Assembly: GCF_020616515.1 (NCBI RefSeq) | Contig: NZ_CP085135.1 | Location: forward strand, 1,736,001 to 1,800,000 | Direction: 5' to 3' | DNA length: 64,000 nt | Source: Mesorhizobium sp. PAMC28654 | Lineage (GTDB): Bacteria > Pseudomonadota > Alphaproteobacteria > Rhizobiales > Rhizobiaceae | In this document: piece by piece, positions 37,097 through 46,033 of the stretch | Numbering within the stretch: the first letter of the stretch is position 1 | How the letters are laid out: each line of letters opens with the position of its first letter | The notes under the pieces: model-generated | Seen by the model: the letters and a program-made list of their open reading frames with translations, nothing else | The model's database searches: none | What the model was told of the DNA's origin: nothing | Made by a program: the position numbers and the translations under genes

Positions 37097-37888
37097 TCAT
37101 GAACCAGAATAGCTTGGCTTACGACGGGCAATCCAGGCGTCCAGCCCTTCACGCAGATCCGCGGTCGGAACCATGCGAGCGAACTGCTCGGCCTCGACGA
37201 GCAAACCTTCCGCGATGCTCTGATTGACGCCGCGCGTCACCGCTGTGAGGATGCTGGCAATCGCCAGTGGTGAATGCCGGAGAATGCGCCGGGCAAGATC
37301 AAGTGCCGCCGGCATCAGGTCACCGTGTGGCACCACCTTGTTGACGAGACCAATTTCGAGAGCGCGTTGCGGCGTGAACGTCTCGCCTGTCAGCAGAAGT
37401 TCGAGTGCGCGCTTGCGCCCGGCAAGCCTGGGCAGGCGCTGCGTGCCGCCGAAGGCCGGCGGCATTGCGAGATTGATTTCGGGCTTGGCAAACAGGGCGC
37501 GTTCGCTGGCGATGGCGAGCGGGACGGCCTCGGTGATCTCGCAGCCGCCGCCAAAGGCCAGGCCATTTACAGCCGCGATGACCGGTTTGCGGAAAGCCTC
37601 CAGTCTCGCCGTCAATCGCTGACCGCGCATGACGAAATCACGCAACGCGGTGTCTGCTCCAAGCGCGACGCTGGCAGAGAATTCATGGATGTCTCCACCC
37701 GCCGAGAATGCCTTCTCCCCCGCACCGGCCAGGATCACAGCGCCGACCGAGCCATCGATTTCGACGGCATCAAGGATGGTAAGCAGGCGGTCGATCAAGG
37801 CGTAGTTCAGCGCGTTGAGTTTTTCCGGACGATTGAGGGTCAGGATAGCGACACCGTCGCAAATCTCACTCAGAACGAGGTCGGTCAT
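37097..37888 (-). CDS. Enoyl-CoA hydratase/isomerase family protein
   Basis: A 263-residue crotonase-fold protein: LTLNRPEKLNALNYALIDRL at the N terminus, and the oxyanion-hole segments EKAFSAGGDIHEF and NGLAFGGGCEITEAVPLAIA. It lacks part of the two-Glu set of classical hydratases, though the GCEITEA segment keeps one acidic residue, so hydratase or isomerase activity cannot be fixed. I start at ATG 37888. It is divergent from a TetR gene with a dyad between them, so it is probably that regulator's target. Confidence 0.88.
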   Translation of the reverse strand: MTDLVLSEICDGVAILTLNRPEKLNALNYALIDRLLTILDAVEIDGSVGAVILAGAGEKAFSAGGDIHEFSASVALGADTALRDFVMRGQRLTARLEAFRKPVIAAVNGLAFGGGCEITEAVPLAIASERALFAKPEINLAMPPAFGGTQRLPRLAGRKRALELLLTGETFTPQRALEIGLVNKVVPHGDLMPAALDLARRILRHSPLAIASILTAVTRGVNQSIAEGLLVEAEQFARMVPTADLREGLDAWIARRKPSYSGS

Positions 37889-37943
37889 TTTCTCTCTCTT
37901 TCCAGCATACGTTGGCGAGAAAGGATCAGGCTTTGGATTGCTT

Positions 37944-37965
37944 GTATATTCACTAGTCGGTATAC
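37944..37965. promoter_or_regulatory. Dyad operator between enoyl-CoA hydratase and TetR genes
   Basis: GTATA-N3-ACTAGT-N3-TATAC is a 22-bp palindrome centred on ACTAGT, nine bases before the TetR ATG at 37974. Confidence 0.7.
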
Positions 37966-37973
37966 TTTGACCT

Positions 37974-38558
37974 ATGCCTGAAGCACCCAGCCCGACCCGC
38001 AAACGCATCGTCGATGCCGCGACGAGACTATTTTATGCCGAAGGAATCGGTCGCGTCAGCGTCGATGCCATCGCTGAAAAGGCGGGCCTCACCAAGCGAA
38101 CGCTTTACTATCATTTCAGGAGCAAGGACGACCTGATCACCGCATATCTGGACGGCCGCGATCAACCCAATCTGAAGCAAATGGCAGGCTGGTTCGACGC
38201 CGCCGAAGGTACTGCCGATCACAAGGTCGAGGCGATATTTGCCAATCTTGCCCGGGTGGCGCGCCACCCCAAATGGAAAGGCTGCGGCTTCCTGCGGACG
38301 GCTGCCGAACTCGCCTCGATGCCCGGTCATCCGGCGGTCAAGGCCGGGTCTCGGCACAAGACAAGTTTCGAGACATGGCTGGCTAGCGAACTGTCAATGC
38401 ATGCCATTGATGAACCACAAACGCTTGCACGCGAAATCGTCCTTCTCATGGACGGCGCCTTCTCGATCATGCTGGTTCACCGCAATCCCGAATATATCGA
38501 GGCGGCCGGGCATGCCGCTGCGACCCTCATTCGTGCGCGATGCCAGAATAGAGCCTGA
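37974..38558 (+). CDS. TetR/AcrR family transcriptional regulator
   Basis: A 194-residue repressor with the N-terminal helix-turn-helix (RLFYAEGIGRVSVDAIAEKA then GLTKRTLYYHFRSKDDL). The C-terminal domain (KGCGFLRTAAELASMPGHPA) resembles TetR proteins beside fatty-acid or alcohol oxidation genes. The ATG at 37974 lies next to the dyad at 37944-37965, so it should autoregulate and control the divergent enoyl-CoA hydratase. It converges on an SLC13-type transporter with 24 bases between stops. The inducer is not known. Confidence 0.92.
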   Translation: MPEAPSPTRKRIVDAATRLFYAEGIGRVSVDAIAEKAGLTKRTLYYHFRSKDDLITAYLDGRDQPNLKQMAGWFDAAEGTADHKVEAIFANLARVARHPKWKGCGFLRTAAELASMPGHPAVKAGSRHKTSFETWLASELSMHAIDEPQTLAREIVLLMDGAFSIMLVHRNPEYIEAAGHAAATLIRARCQNRA

Positions 38559-38582
38559 TTGCGGCACCAACTGCGCCGGCCA

Positions 38583-39809
38583 CTAAAATCCTAGCGCCAG
38601 CCAGGCAGTGCCAGCGGCAAGCGTAATCAACGTCAGCGGCAGACCGACCTTGAAGAAGGCGCCGAACGACAGCGTCGTGCCGGCGGCTCGCGCCTGTTCG
38701 GCGACGATCAGGTTGGCAACTGACCCGAGCAGCGTGAAATTGCCGGCCAGCGTCGAGCTCATGGCGACAACCAGCCAGGCGCGCTGCGGATCTTCCAGGC
38801 CGGGTATGAATGGCCGCAACGCGAGAACCGCCGGAACATTGCTCATGATGTTGGACAGAACCGCGGTGAAGCCTGACAGCCGCCAGACATCGTCCAGACC
38901 GAGGTTTTTTGCCGAGGCAATCATCTCGGGGGTGAGCAGCGTCTTTTCGGCGCCGGCAACGACCACGAACAAGCCGGCGAACATGAACAGCAGGGGACCG
39001 TCGATCTCGCGGTAGATGCGCGCCGGCTTGATGGCGCGGGTGAGCAGCAGGATGGCGCCGCCGATAAGCGCTGCCTTGGCGACGGGAACGCCGGCAAAGA
39101 AGGCTATGGCCAGACCGATGCAGACGACCGCCGCCTTGATGACCTGACCGGTGTGCATGCGGCCGCGATAGACTTCCGGAGAGAGCTCGACCTTCCGTTC
39201 GAATTCGGCGCGGAAGACCAGGCGAATGATGATGATGACAGCGACGAGGCCGAACAGGGCGACGGGAGCCAGTGCCGCCGAAAAGGCTGGATAGGAAATT
39301 CCCGACAGCGCGCCGATGACCATGTTCTGCGGATTGCCGGTGATGGTGGCGACGCTGCCGCAGTTGGAGGCCGTGGCGGTGGCGATGAGATAAGGGATGG
39401 GGTTGCGCTTGATAACACGGGTGACGTGGACGACGATCGGCGCCATGACCAGGCAGATGGCGTCATTGACCAGGAATGCCGACAGCACGCCTGTCAGCAG
39501 CGTCACCATCACCAAGAGCATGAACGGCGCATGCGCGTGTTCGATGGCGTAGCCGCCGAGGCCGCGAAAGGCGCCGGAGACCTTCAGGTGCGCGACCACG
39601 ATCATCATGCCGAGCAGCAGTGTGATGGTGTCGAAGTTGATGGCGCGGTAGGCGTCTTCCATGCTGAGCGCGCCAATGGCGATCATCGCTGCCCCGCCGA
39701 GCAACGCGATCCCTGCCCTGTCGAGGCGCAAGCCCGGAATGCGGCCTATGGCAACACCGGCGTAGGTCAGGACCAAGATAAACAATGCCGCCGCGCCGAT
39801 GAATGTCAT
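38583..39809 (-). CDS. SLC13/ArsB-like anion transporter
   Basis: A 408-residue inner-membrane protein with about 11 hydrophobic helices. The ion-transporter superfamily pattern is clear: LLLGMMIVVAHLKVSGAFRG, the loop NDAICLVMAPIVVHVT, NCGSVATITGNPQNMVIGAL (the SNT-like motif of sodium/anion carriers) and a symmetrical half later (TLAGNFTLLGSVANLIVAEQ). Members carry dicarboxylates, sulfate or arsenite; the substrate cannot be named. Its length is family-typical. It is transcribed alone. Confidence 0.88.
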   Translation of the reverse strand: MTFIGAAALFILVLTYAGVAIGRIPGLRLDRAGIALLGGAAMIAIGALSMEDAYRAINFDTITLLLGMMIVVAHLKVSGAFRGLGGYAIEHAHAPFMLLVMVTLLTGVLSAFLVNDAICLVMAPIVVHVTRVIKRNPIPYLIATATASNCGSVATITGNPQNMVIGALSGISYPAFSAALAPVALFGLVAVIIIIRLVFRAEFERKVELSPEVYRGRMHTGQVIKAAVVCIGLAIAFFAGVPVAKAALIGGAILLLTRAIKPARIYREIDGPLLFMFAGLFVVVAGAEKTLLTPEMIASAKNLGLDDVWRLSGFTAVLSNIMSNVPAVLALRPFIPGLEDPQRAWLVVAMSSTLAGNFTLLGSVANLIVAEQARAAGTTLSFGAFFKVGLPLTLITLAAGTAWLALGF

Positions 39810-40047
39810 TCGCCGAAAACCCCGCCCGCAACCTTCCCAACGCAGCTTTTACCGACGCTCCCGCAAAGCGAAAGCGCCGATTGCAGATCCGACCGATAAA
39901 TCGGTGAGACCGAGGCAAGATCACCCGCGCCGACCTCGCTATGATATTCGCGCTAAAAAACGATGACGGCCTCTGAGCGGTGGTGGACCATGTTCATTGT
40001 TCCTTGAACACCGGAAGCCCTGTTTGGCCAAGAGCAGCCATCGGTTG

Positions 40048-40269
40048 TCAATTCAACGTGGGGTCGCCCAGCGCCTCGACAACGAAGGATGCCGCGATAA
40101 GGTCGTCGGCATCGAGGCGCAGCGCGCCCTCACTTCCTCCCATGATGGCAGCGACCTTATGAAAGGTTCTCATTTCATGCTCGGTGATATCAGCATTCCG
40201 CATTCTGGCTCTCAGATCGGCAATGCGCAGCCCCAATATGTGGGACGTTGCAATTTCACGGTTCGACAT
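40048..40269 (-). CDS. Small unknown protein
   Basis: A 73-residue soluble protein (MSNREIATSHILGLRIADLR then RMRNADITEHEMRTFHKVAA), helical and without a recognised domain. I start at ATG 40269 because GGAGGAG lies about 11 bases upstream; an ATG 16 codons earlier is less likely. It stands alone in the reverse strand between the anion transporter and the RND pump. The composition is coding-like but support is moderate. Confidence 0.6.
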   Translation of the reverse strand: MSNREIATSHILGLRIADLRARMRNADITEHEMRTFHKVAAIMGGSEGALRLDADDLIAASFVVEALGDPTLN

Positions 40270-40554
40270 GGCACGATGCTCCTCCCCCAACCCAGGTTTG
40301 TTTGCCTTCCCGCCCACCTCGCTCGTTGCCTGAACATGAGGATTTGCGAATGCAACGCCTTGGAACGGGTCGTGCGCACGAAGGTTCCAGCGTCGAGTTC
40401 ACGAAATAATACTGTCGAGCCCGTGATCGCCCAACGAAAGATCCGCTACCATTGACGGCCGAGATCGCAAAACGCGAGAGCCCCGGCCGCACACCCTCCC
40501 GTCAAATCAGCGGGCTTGCGGCAAGATCAACCCGTGCTCGCACGCCTTGTACAC

Positions 40555-43500
40555 CTAGTGGATGGTTAGCCGGCTCAATGCGCGCACCGGTTCCGATGCT
40601 TCGGCTTCCACTTTGCGATGGTTCTCGGCAAGCACCATGTAGACAGCCGGCACGACGAACAAGGTGAACAGCGTGCCGATGGCAAGACCCGTGGCGATCA
40701 CCAACCCCATATTATAGCGCGACGCGGCCCCCGCGCCTGAAGCCAGGATCAAGGGAGCGACGCCGAGCACCATGGCGCCCGTGGTCATCAGGATGGGGCG
40801 AAGCCGGATTCCGCACGCACCTTCTATCGCCTCGCGCTTCGACTGCCCGGCGGCTTGCAATGTATTGGCCACCTCGACGATGAGAATGCCGTGCTTGCTG
40901 ATCAGCCCCATCAGCGTCACCAGGCCGACCTGCGTGTAGATGTTCATGGTCGCGCCGCCGATGCCCAAGCTGATGAAGGCCAGCGCGCCGGCAATCGACA
41001 TCGGAACCGAAACCAGGATGATCAGCGGGTCGCGGAAACTGTTGAACTGGGCGGAAAGCGCCAGGAAGACGATAATCAAGGCAAGCGCGAAGGTGGCCGC
41101 CATGCCGCTTGATTCCTGCACGAACTGCCGCGACTGGCCGCCATAGTCGACTGAAAAGCCCTGGGGCAGCGTGCGGGCCGCGATTGACCTGAGCGAATTC
41201 AGCGCATCGCTCACCGCGACGCCCGGCGCGGGGACACCGGAAATCGTGGCGGAGTTCAGCTGCTGGAAATGCGCGACCGAGCGCGGAGTCGCATCAAGGC
41301 TTACGGTCGCGATCGCCGACAATGGAATCTGGGCGCCGTTCACGGTTGCGATCGGATAGTTCATGATCTGGTCGATGTTCTGGCGCGACCGCTGCTCGAC
41401 CTGCGGTATGACCTGATAGGAACGGTTGGCGATGCTGAAATAGTTGACGTAGCCACCACCCAGCATCGTGGCCAGCGCCGTGCCGACGCTGCTCATCGGC
41501 AGGCCGAGCGCGGCTGCCTTGTCGCGATCAATCTTGATCGAGTACTGCGGGTTGTCGACGTAGAGATCCTTGGTCAGGAATATGAACATGCCCGACTTCT
41601 GCGCCTCCTGCATGAAGGTGGTGGACACGTCGTTCAACAGGTTGAAGCCATTCGTGGTGCCGATGGCGAACTGAACCGGCAAGCCGCTCGCCCCGGGAAG
41701 CGAGGGAAACTGGAAGGCAACCGTCTGACCGCCCGCGATCGTGCCGAGGGCATTCTGGACCAGCGGCTGAAGCACCGCGGCCGTCCGGGTCCGTTCATCC
41801 CAGGGTTTCAGCACCATGATATCGAACGAGGTGCCGGGCGCCTCGATCTGCAGCGCCTTGTCAGTCTCCGGGAAGCTGCGGAATATCTTGGTTACCTGAT
41901 CCGAGTTGAGCAGTTTCTGTTGCAACGTGGCATTGGGGGCGTTCGTCACCTGCGCGGGAATGGCGCCCTGATCTTCGGTGGGAGCGAGTTCGCTCTTGGC
42001 GCTTGTGTAGAGGAAATAGATGCTGCCGAGAACGATGGTCGCGAAGACAAGGGTGACGGGTATCGTGTTGAGGCTGCCGTGAAGCAGATATTTGTACGGC
42101 CGATGGATCTCGGAAAAGCGACGGTCGATGAAGTCCGATATACGCTCCTCCCAGCCGGATCGGTCGGTCAGATGCGGCTTGAGGATGCGCGAGCACATCA
42201 TCGGCGTCAGCGTCAGCGCGATGATCATCGACACGGTGACGGCGCCGACCAGTGTAAAAGCGAACTCGCTGAACAGGGCGCCGGTCAGCCCGCCCTGGAA
42301 GCCGATCGGCACATACACGGCCACCAGCACGACGGTCATCGCCAGGATCGGCCAGACCAGTTCATGCGCGGCGTCCAGCGCGGCCTGCATCGGCTGCGCG
42401 CCCTCCTCGATATGACGATTGACGTTCTCCACCACGATGATCGCGTCGTCGACGACAAGGCCGATGGCGAGCACGAGCGCCAGCAAGGTAAGAAGATTTA
42501 TGGAAAAGCCGAAGATCAGCATCATCGCGAAGGTGCCAACCAGTGAAAGCGGAATGGCTACGATGGGAATGGCGACGGAACGCGGCGACCCCAGAAACGC
42601 GAAGACCACGAAAATGACGATGACCAACGCTTCGAGCAGGCTCTTCACCACTTCCTCGATCGACTTCGTCACGAAGACGCTGGTGTCGTAGACGATGTAA
42701 CCCTCGAGGCCGTGCGGCAATTGCGCTTGAACATCGGGAAAGACGGTACGGATGCCGGAGACGACGTCGAGCAGATTGGCCGTCGGCGCGACCTGGATAC
42801 CGACGAAGACGCCTGTCTGTCCGTCGAAGGCGACCTGAACGTCCGGGTTTTGCGAGCCCAGCGACACGGTCGCGACGTCCTTCAGCCGGACAATGGCGCC
42901 GTTGACCTGCTTGACCACCAGCTGGTTGAACTGCTCGGCGGAACTCAGGGTGGTCTGCGCGGTCAGAACCGTCTGCGTCATCTGGCCCCTGGTCGTGCCG
43001 ATGCCCGAAATGTAGTTGTTGTTTGCGAGCGCCGTCCAGACATCCTCCGCGGTCATTCCATAGGCCGACAGCCTGTCCGGCTTCAGCCAGGCCCGGAGCG
43101 AGAAGGTCTTGCCACCCAGCACTTCCGCTGTCTGCACGCCGTTGACCGCCTGCAGCCTGGGCACGATCACCCGCGTCACGTAGTCGGTGATCTGGTTGGC
43201 CGCGAGCACGTCGCTGCGAAAGCCCAGATACATGGCGTCGGTGGTCTGTCCGACCGAGACCGACATGGCCGGCTGCTGAGTGCCCGAGGGCAATTGATTG
43301 ATTACCGAGGAGACCTTGGCATTGATCTCGGTCATCGCCGCGTCGGCACTGTAGTTGAGACGAAGATTGACCGTGATCGTCGACTGGCCGCTGGTGCTGG
43401 ACGAGGTCATGTAGTCGATGCCGTTGGCCTGGGCTATGGCATTCTCCAGCGGTGTCGTGATGAAGCCCGCGATCACGTCCGGCGCGGCGCCGGCATAGAT

Positions 43501-43647
43501 CGTGGACACGGTAACCACCGCATTCTGCGTCTGTGGATATTGCCGCACCGTGAGCGAGCGGAAAGCCTGGTACCCGATGACCACGATGAGCGCACTGACC
43601 ACCAGGGCTAGAACCGGCCGGCGAATGAAGATGTCCGTGACGTTCAT
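40555..43647 (-). CDS. RND efflux pump, inner-membrane transporter subunit
   Basis: A 1030-residue resistance-nodulation-division transporter (MexB/AcrB/OqxB-like). It starts NVTDIFIRRPVLALVVSALI, has the two periplasmic porter halves and 12 helices, and the proton-relay helix LALVLAIGLVVDDAIIVVEN with two Asp. It exports drugs or other amphiphiles by proton antiport, working with the adaptor encoded nine bases upstream; no outer-membrane channel gene is beside it, so it may use a shared TolC. The regulator is not adjacent either. Confidence 0.96.
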   Translation of the reverse strand: MNVTDIFIRRPVLALVVSALIVVIGYQAFRSLTVRQYPQTQNAVVTVSTIYAGAAPDVIAGFITTPLENAIAQANGIDYMTSSSTSGQSTITVNLRLNYSADAAMTEINAKVSSVINQLPSGTQQPAMSVSVGQTTDAMYLGFRSDVLAANQITDYVTRVIVPRLQAVNGVQTAEVLGGKTFSLRAWLKPDRLSAYGMTAEDVWTALANNNYISGIGTTRGQMTQTVLTAQTTLSSAEQFNQLVVKQVNGAIVRLKDVATVSLGSQNPDVQVAFDGQTGVFVGIQVAPTANLLDVVSGIRTVFPDVQAQLPHGLEGYIVYDTSVFVTKSIEEVVKSLLEALVIVIFVVFAFLGSPRSVAIPIVAIPLSLVGTFAMMLIFGFSINLLTLLALVLAIGLVVDDAIIVVENVNRHIEEGAQPMQAALDAAHELVWPILAMTVVLVAVYVPIGFQGGLTGALFSEFAFTLVGAVTVSMIIALTLTPMMCSRILKPHLTDRSGWEERISDFIDRRFSEIHRPYKYLLHGSLNTIPVTLVFATIVLGSIYFLYTSAKSELAPTEDQGAIPAQVTNAPNATLQQKLLNSDQVTKIFRSFPETDKALQIEAPGTSFDIMVLKPWDERTRTAAVLQPLVQNALGTIAGGQTVAFQFPSLPGASGLPVQFAIGTTNGFNLLNDVSTTFMQEAQKSGMFIFLTKDLYVDNPQYSIKIDRDKAAALGLPMSSVGTALATMLGGGYVNYFSIANRSYQVIPQVEQRSRQNIDQIMNYPIATVNGAQIPLSAIATVSLDATPRSVAHFQQLNSATISGVPAPGVAVSDALNSLRSIAARTLPQGFSVDYGGQSRQFVQESSGMAATFALALIIVFLALSAQFNSFRDPLIILVSVPMSIAGALAFISLGIGGATMNIYTQVGLVTLMGLISKHGILIVEVANTLQAAGQSKREAIEGACGIRLRPILMTTGAMVLGVAPLILASGAGAASRYNMGLVIATGLAIGTLFTLFVVPAVYMVLAENHRKVEAEASEPVRALSRLTIH

Positions 43648-43656
43648 GGCCGGGCC

Positions 43657-44790
43657 TCAGTTCGGATTCGCCGGCGATGCATTCGGATCATTCGACGGCT
43701 GCACCGTATTGTTGACGATGACCGGAGTGCCGTTGTTGAGCTTCAACTGACCGGACGTGACGACTGTCTGTCCTTCGCTCAACCCCTTCACCACGGCGAT
43801 CTGGTCACCACGGGTCTGTCCCGTGGTGACGAAGGTCTGGCTCGCGACGAGTTGCGGCTTGCCGTCAGGGCCGTTGCCCTTGTTGGTGACGACGAACACG
43901 ACATTGCCGTAGGGATTTATGGTCACCGCCGTCTGCGGCAGGGTGATGTAGTTCTGCGGCGCGCCCACTGCGATCGATAGGTTGCCGAACATTCCCGGCA
44001 ACAGCTTGTCGTCAGGGTTCGGGAAGCTCGCGCGAATGGTCAGGCTGCGGCTCAGGCTGTCGACCAGCGGACTTATCGCCGTGATCTTTCCGTCGAAGCC
44101 CTGGGTGCCATACGTATCAACCGTCGCGGTCACCGCCTGTCCGACCTTCAATTGAGACAAAGCCTGTTGCGGCATGGTGAAGTCCAGTTGAATCGGGTCG
44201 AGCGACTGCAGCGTGACCACGCTGGTGCCGGCCGCCAGATACTGGCCGAGCGTGACCAGCCTGATTCCGAGCCTGCCATCGAATGGCGCTCTGATCGAAT
44301 ATTGGTCTATCAGGGCCTGTTGTGCCAGGACCTGGGCTTGCGCTCCCTTCAGGGCAGCCTGGTCGCTATCGACCTGGGACTGTGCAACGGTCCGTGTCTT
44401 GAAGAGCGATACGTCGCGGTCATAGGTGACCTGCGCATTGGTCACGGTCGCCTGGAACTGCTGCAGGGTGGCAATCTGCTGATCGGCCAGAAGTTGGATC
44501 AGGAGCGCGCCCTTCTTCACATCCTGCCCGTCCTCGAAGCCGATTTTCTGCACGATGCCCGGCACCTGGGCCGACAGGTTGGTGCCCTGGACAGCAGTGA
44601 AACCGCCGACCGCACGCGACACGGTCTGCCAGGGGCTCATCGGCGCATCGATCGTCGAAACGGTTTGAGGCGGGGCTTTCAGGTTGGCGATATAGGCGGC
44701 GATCATGTGGTTTTTGAAAGCCTGGAATCCGAAGATCCCCACCAGGATCGCGCCAATCACGATCAGCATGATCGCCATGCGTAATTTCAT
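43657..44790 (-). CDS. RND efflux pump periplasmic adaptor (membrane-fusion protein)
   Basis: A 377-residue adaptor with an N-terminal membrane anchor (MAIMLIVIGAILVGIFGFQA), then lipoyl, alpha-hairpin and beta-barrel parts (VGGFTAVQGTNLSAQVPGIV; QFQATVTNAQVTYDRDVSLF; DPIQLDFTMPQQALSQLKVG). It links the inner-membrane pump to the outer channel. I start at ATG 44790; the open frame to 45099 adds a low-quality leader. The coding order is adaptor then pump, nine bases apart. Confidence 0.93.
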   Translation of the reverse strand: MKLRMAIMLIVIGAILVGIFGFQAFKNHMIAAYIANLKAPPQTVSTIDAPMSPWQTVSRAVGGFTAVQGTNLSAQVPGIVQKIGFEDGQDVKKGALLIQLLADQQIATLQQFQATVTNAQVTYDRDVSLFKTRTVAQSQVDSDQAALKGAQAQVLAQQALIDQYSIRAPFDGRLGIRLVTLGQYLAAGTSVVTLQSLDPIQLDFTMPQQALSQLKVGQAVTATVDTYGTQGFDGKITAISPLVDSLSRSLTIRASFPNPDDKLLPGMFGNLSIAVGAPQNYITLPQTAVTINPYGNVVFVVTNKGNGPDGKPQLVASQTFVTTGQTRGDQIAVVKGLSEGQTVVTSGQLKLNNGTPVIVNNTVQPSNDPNASPANPN

Positions 44791-45281
44791 TGCTGTGAAC
44801 TCCGCTCCTCGCAACTTGCTGGAGAATGGCATCAAGGTCTGGCGTGCGCCGGGAAAATAAAGAGGGATTTTGACTTGTGGCGGCTCGTTCTCATCCTCTG
44901 CGTCAAGCGGGCGGCCGATTGTATCGGCCCGCAACGTTAGCTGTGAGCCGATCCGGCATGCTTGCCAATCAAAATCCCGTGACGAAGCCGTGAGCGATTC
45001 AAACGGTAAACGTTCGGCTAACAGGTTGTTAGCTTTCCCAACCTGGAGATGTAGCCATCGAAGCCACCAGCGGCTTTGATGACGCCAGCCTCTCGGCATT
45101 CGCGAGGCGCGCGCCTTGACAAGGTCATGCGCGCCCTGCGCCGAGGAGAAAGGTTAGACGTCGCAGCCGAAGACGGAGTCCGCACAACTGCATGAACCAG
45201 CATCGCCGGCGTTGCCACGATTGGCCAAGCCGACTTAATCAAGACCTTCGCTTTCCTTTCCGAGCCACCGAGTTTCGTTCC
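44791..45281. other. Divergent intergenic region between the RND pump and the GMC dehydrogenase operon
   Basis: About 490 bases with two perfect dyads, GGCCGAT-N3-ATCGGCC (44913-44929) and CAGGTTG-N10-CAACCTG (45022-45045), probably operators or leader hairpins. No gene is supported: the frame at 45018-45293 (-) has no domain or start signal. Confidence 0.55.
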
Positions 45282-46031
45282 ATGAACAAACAAGAGCAGC
45301 CAGGAACAAGCCGTAGACAGTTTCTGCTATCGACCACGGCGGTCATCCTCTTGGCAACCGCCGGCAAGGCTGGGGCCGTGATCATCAAGGGCGCGGCACC
45401 CTGGACACCCTTCGACTACAGCCCGCCGCAAACGCTCGAACCCGGCGGATGGCATTTTTTTACGCCCCAGGAAGCCGCGGCGGTGGAAGCAATCGTCGAG
45501 CGATTGATTCCAGCGGATGAGCTCAGCGTCAGCGGCAAGGATGCCGGATGCGCGGAATTCATCGACCGGCAGTTGGCAGGCTCCTTCGGCACATTCGAAC
45601 GCCTCTATATGCAAGGACCTTTCCAGGCTGGAGTTCCCGAGCAGGGCGATCAGTCGTCCCTCGTCCCCCAGCAACGATATCGCGTCGGTCTGGCGGGGCT
45701 GGAATCGTACTGTCAGGACATTTTCAAGCAGTCCTTCGCCGACCTCTCCGCCGACCAGCGCGACAAAGTTCTGACCGGGCTTCAAAACGGCGACATCACG
45801 CTCAAAGGCATCGATGCCAAACTGTTTTTCGCCACCATTCTTACCAACACGATGGAAGGTTTTTTCGCCGACCCGATCTACGGCGGCAACAGGGACATGG
45901 TGTCGTGGAAAATGCTTGGCTTCCCCGGCGCCCGTTACGATTATCGCGACTATGTGGAAATGCATAACCAGAAGATCGACCTGCCGCCCCTGAGCATTGC
46001 AGGCCGGCCCGATTGGAAAGCAAAGGGCTGA
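45282..46031 (+). CDS. Gluconate 2-dehydrogenase subunit 3-family protein (Tat signal)
   Basis: A 249-residue exported small subunit with a twin-arginine signal (GTSRRQFLLSTTAVILLATA). The mature part matches the subunit 3 family of membrane-bound FAD-GMC/cytochrome dehydrogenases (HFFTPQEAAAVEAIVERLIP; GNRDMVSWKMLGFPGARYDY). It is needed for export or assembly of the flavoprotein in sugar-acid and sugar-alcohol dehydrogenases. ATG 45282 is the start; the frame from 45192 is longer but poor. It lies two bases before the flavoprotein gene. Confidence 0.9.
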   Translation: MNKQEQPGTSRRQFLLSTTAVILLATAGKAGAVIIKGAAPWTPFDYSPPQTLEPGGWHFFTPQEAAAVEAIVERLIPADELSVSGKDAGCAEFIDRQLAGSFGTFERLYMQGPFQAGVPEQGDQSSLVPQQRYRVGLAGLESYCQDIFKQSFADLSADQRDKVLTGLQNGDITLKGIDAKLFFATILTNTMEGFFADPIYGGNRDMVSWKMLGFPGARYDYRDYVEMHNQKIDLPPLSIAGRPDWKAKG

Positions 46032-46033
46032 CG

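Noticed and set aside
41269..42546. Plus-strand open frame inside the RND pump gene
   Set aside because: Shadow of the 1030-residue RND transporter.
45018..45293. 91-codon reverse-strand frame in the RND/dehydrogenase intergenic region
   Set aside because: No domain, covers one of the dyads and overlaps the opposite start; composition looks non-coding.
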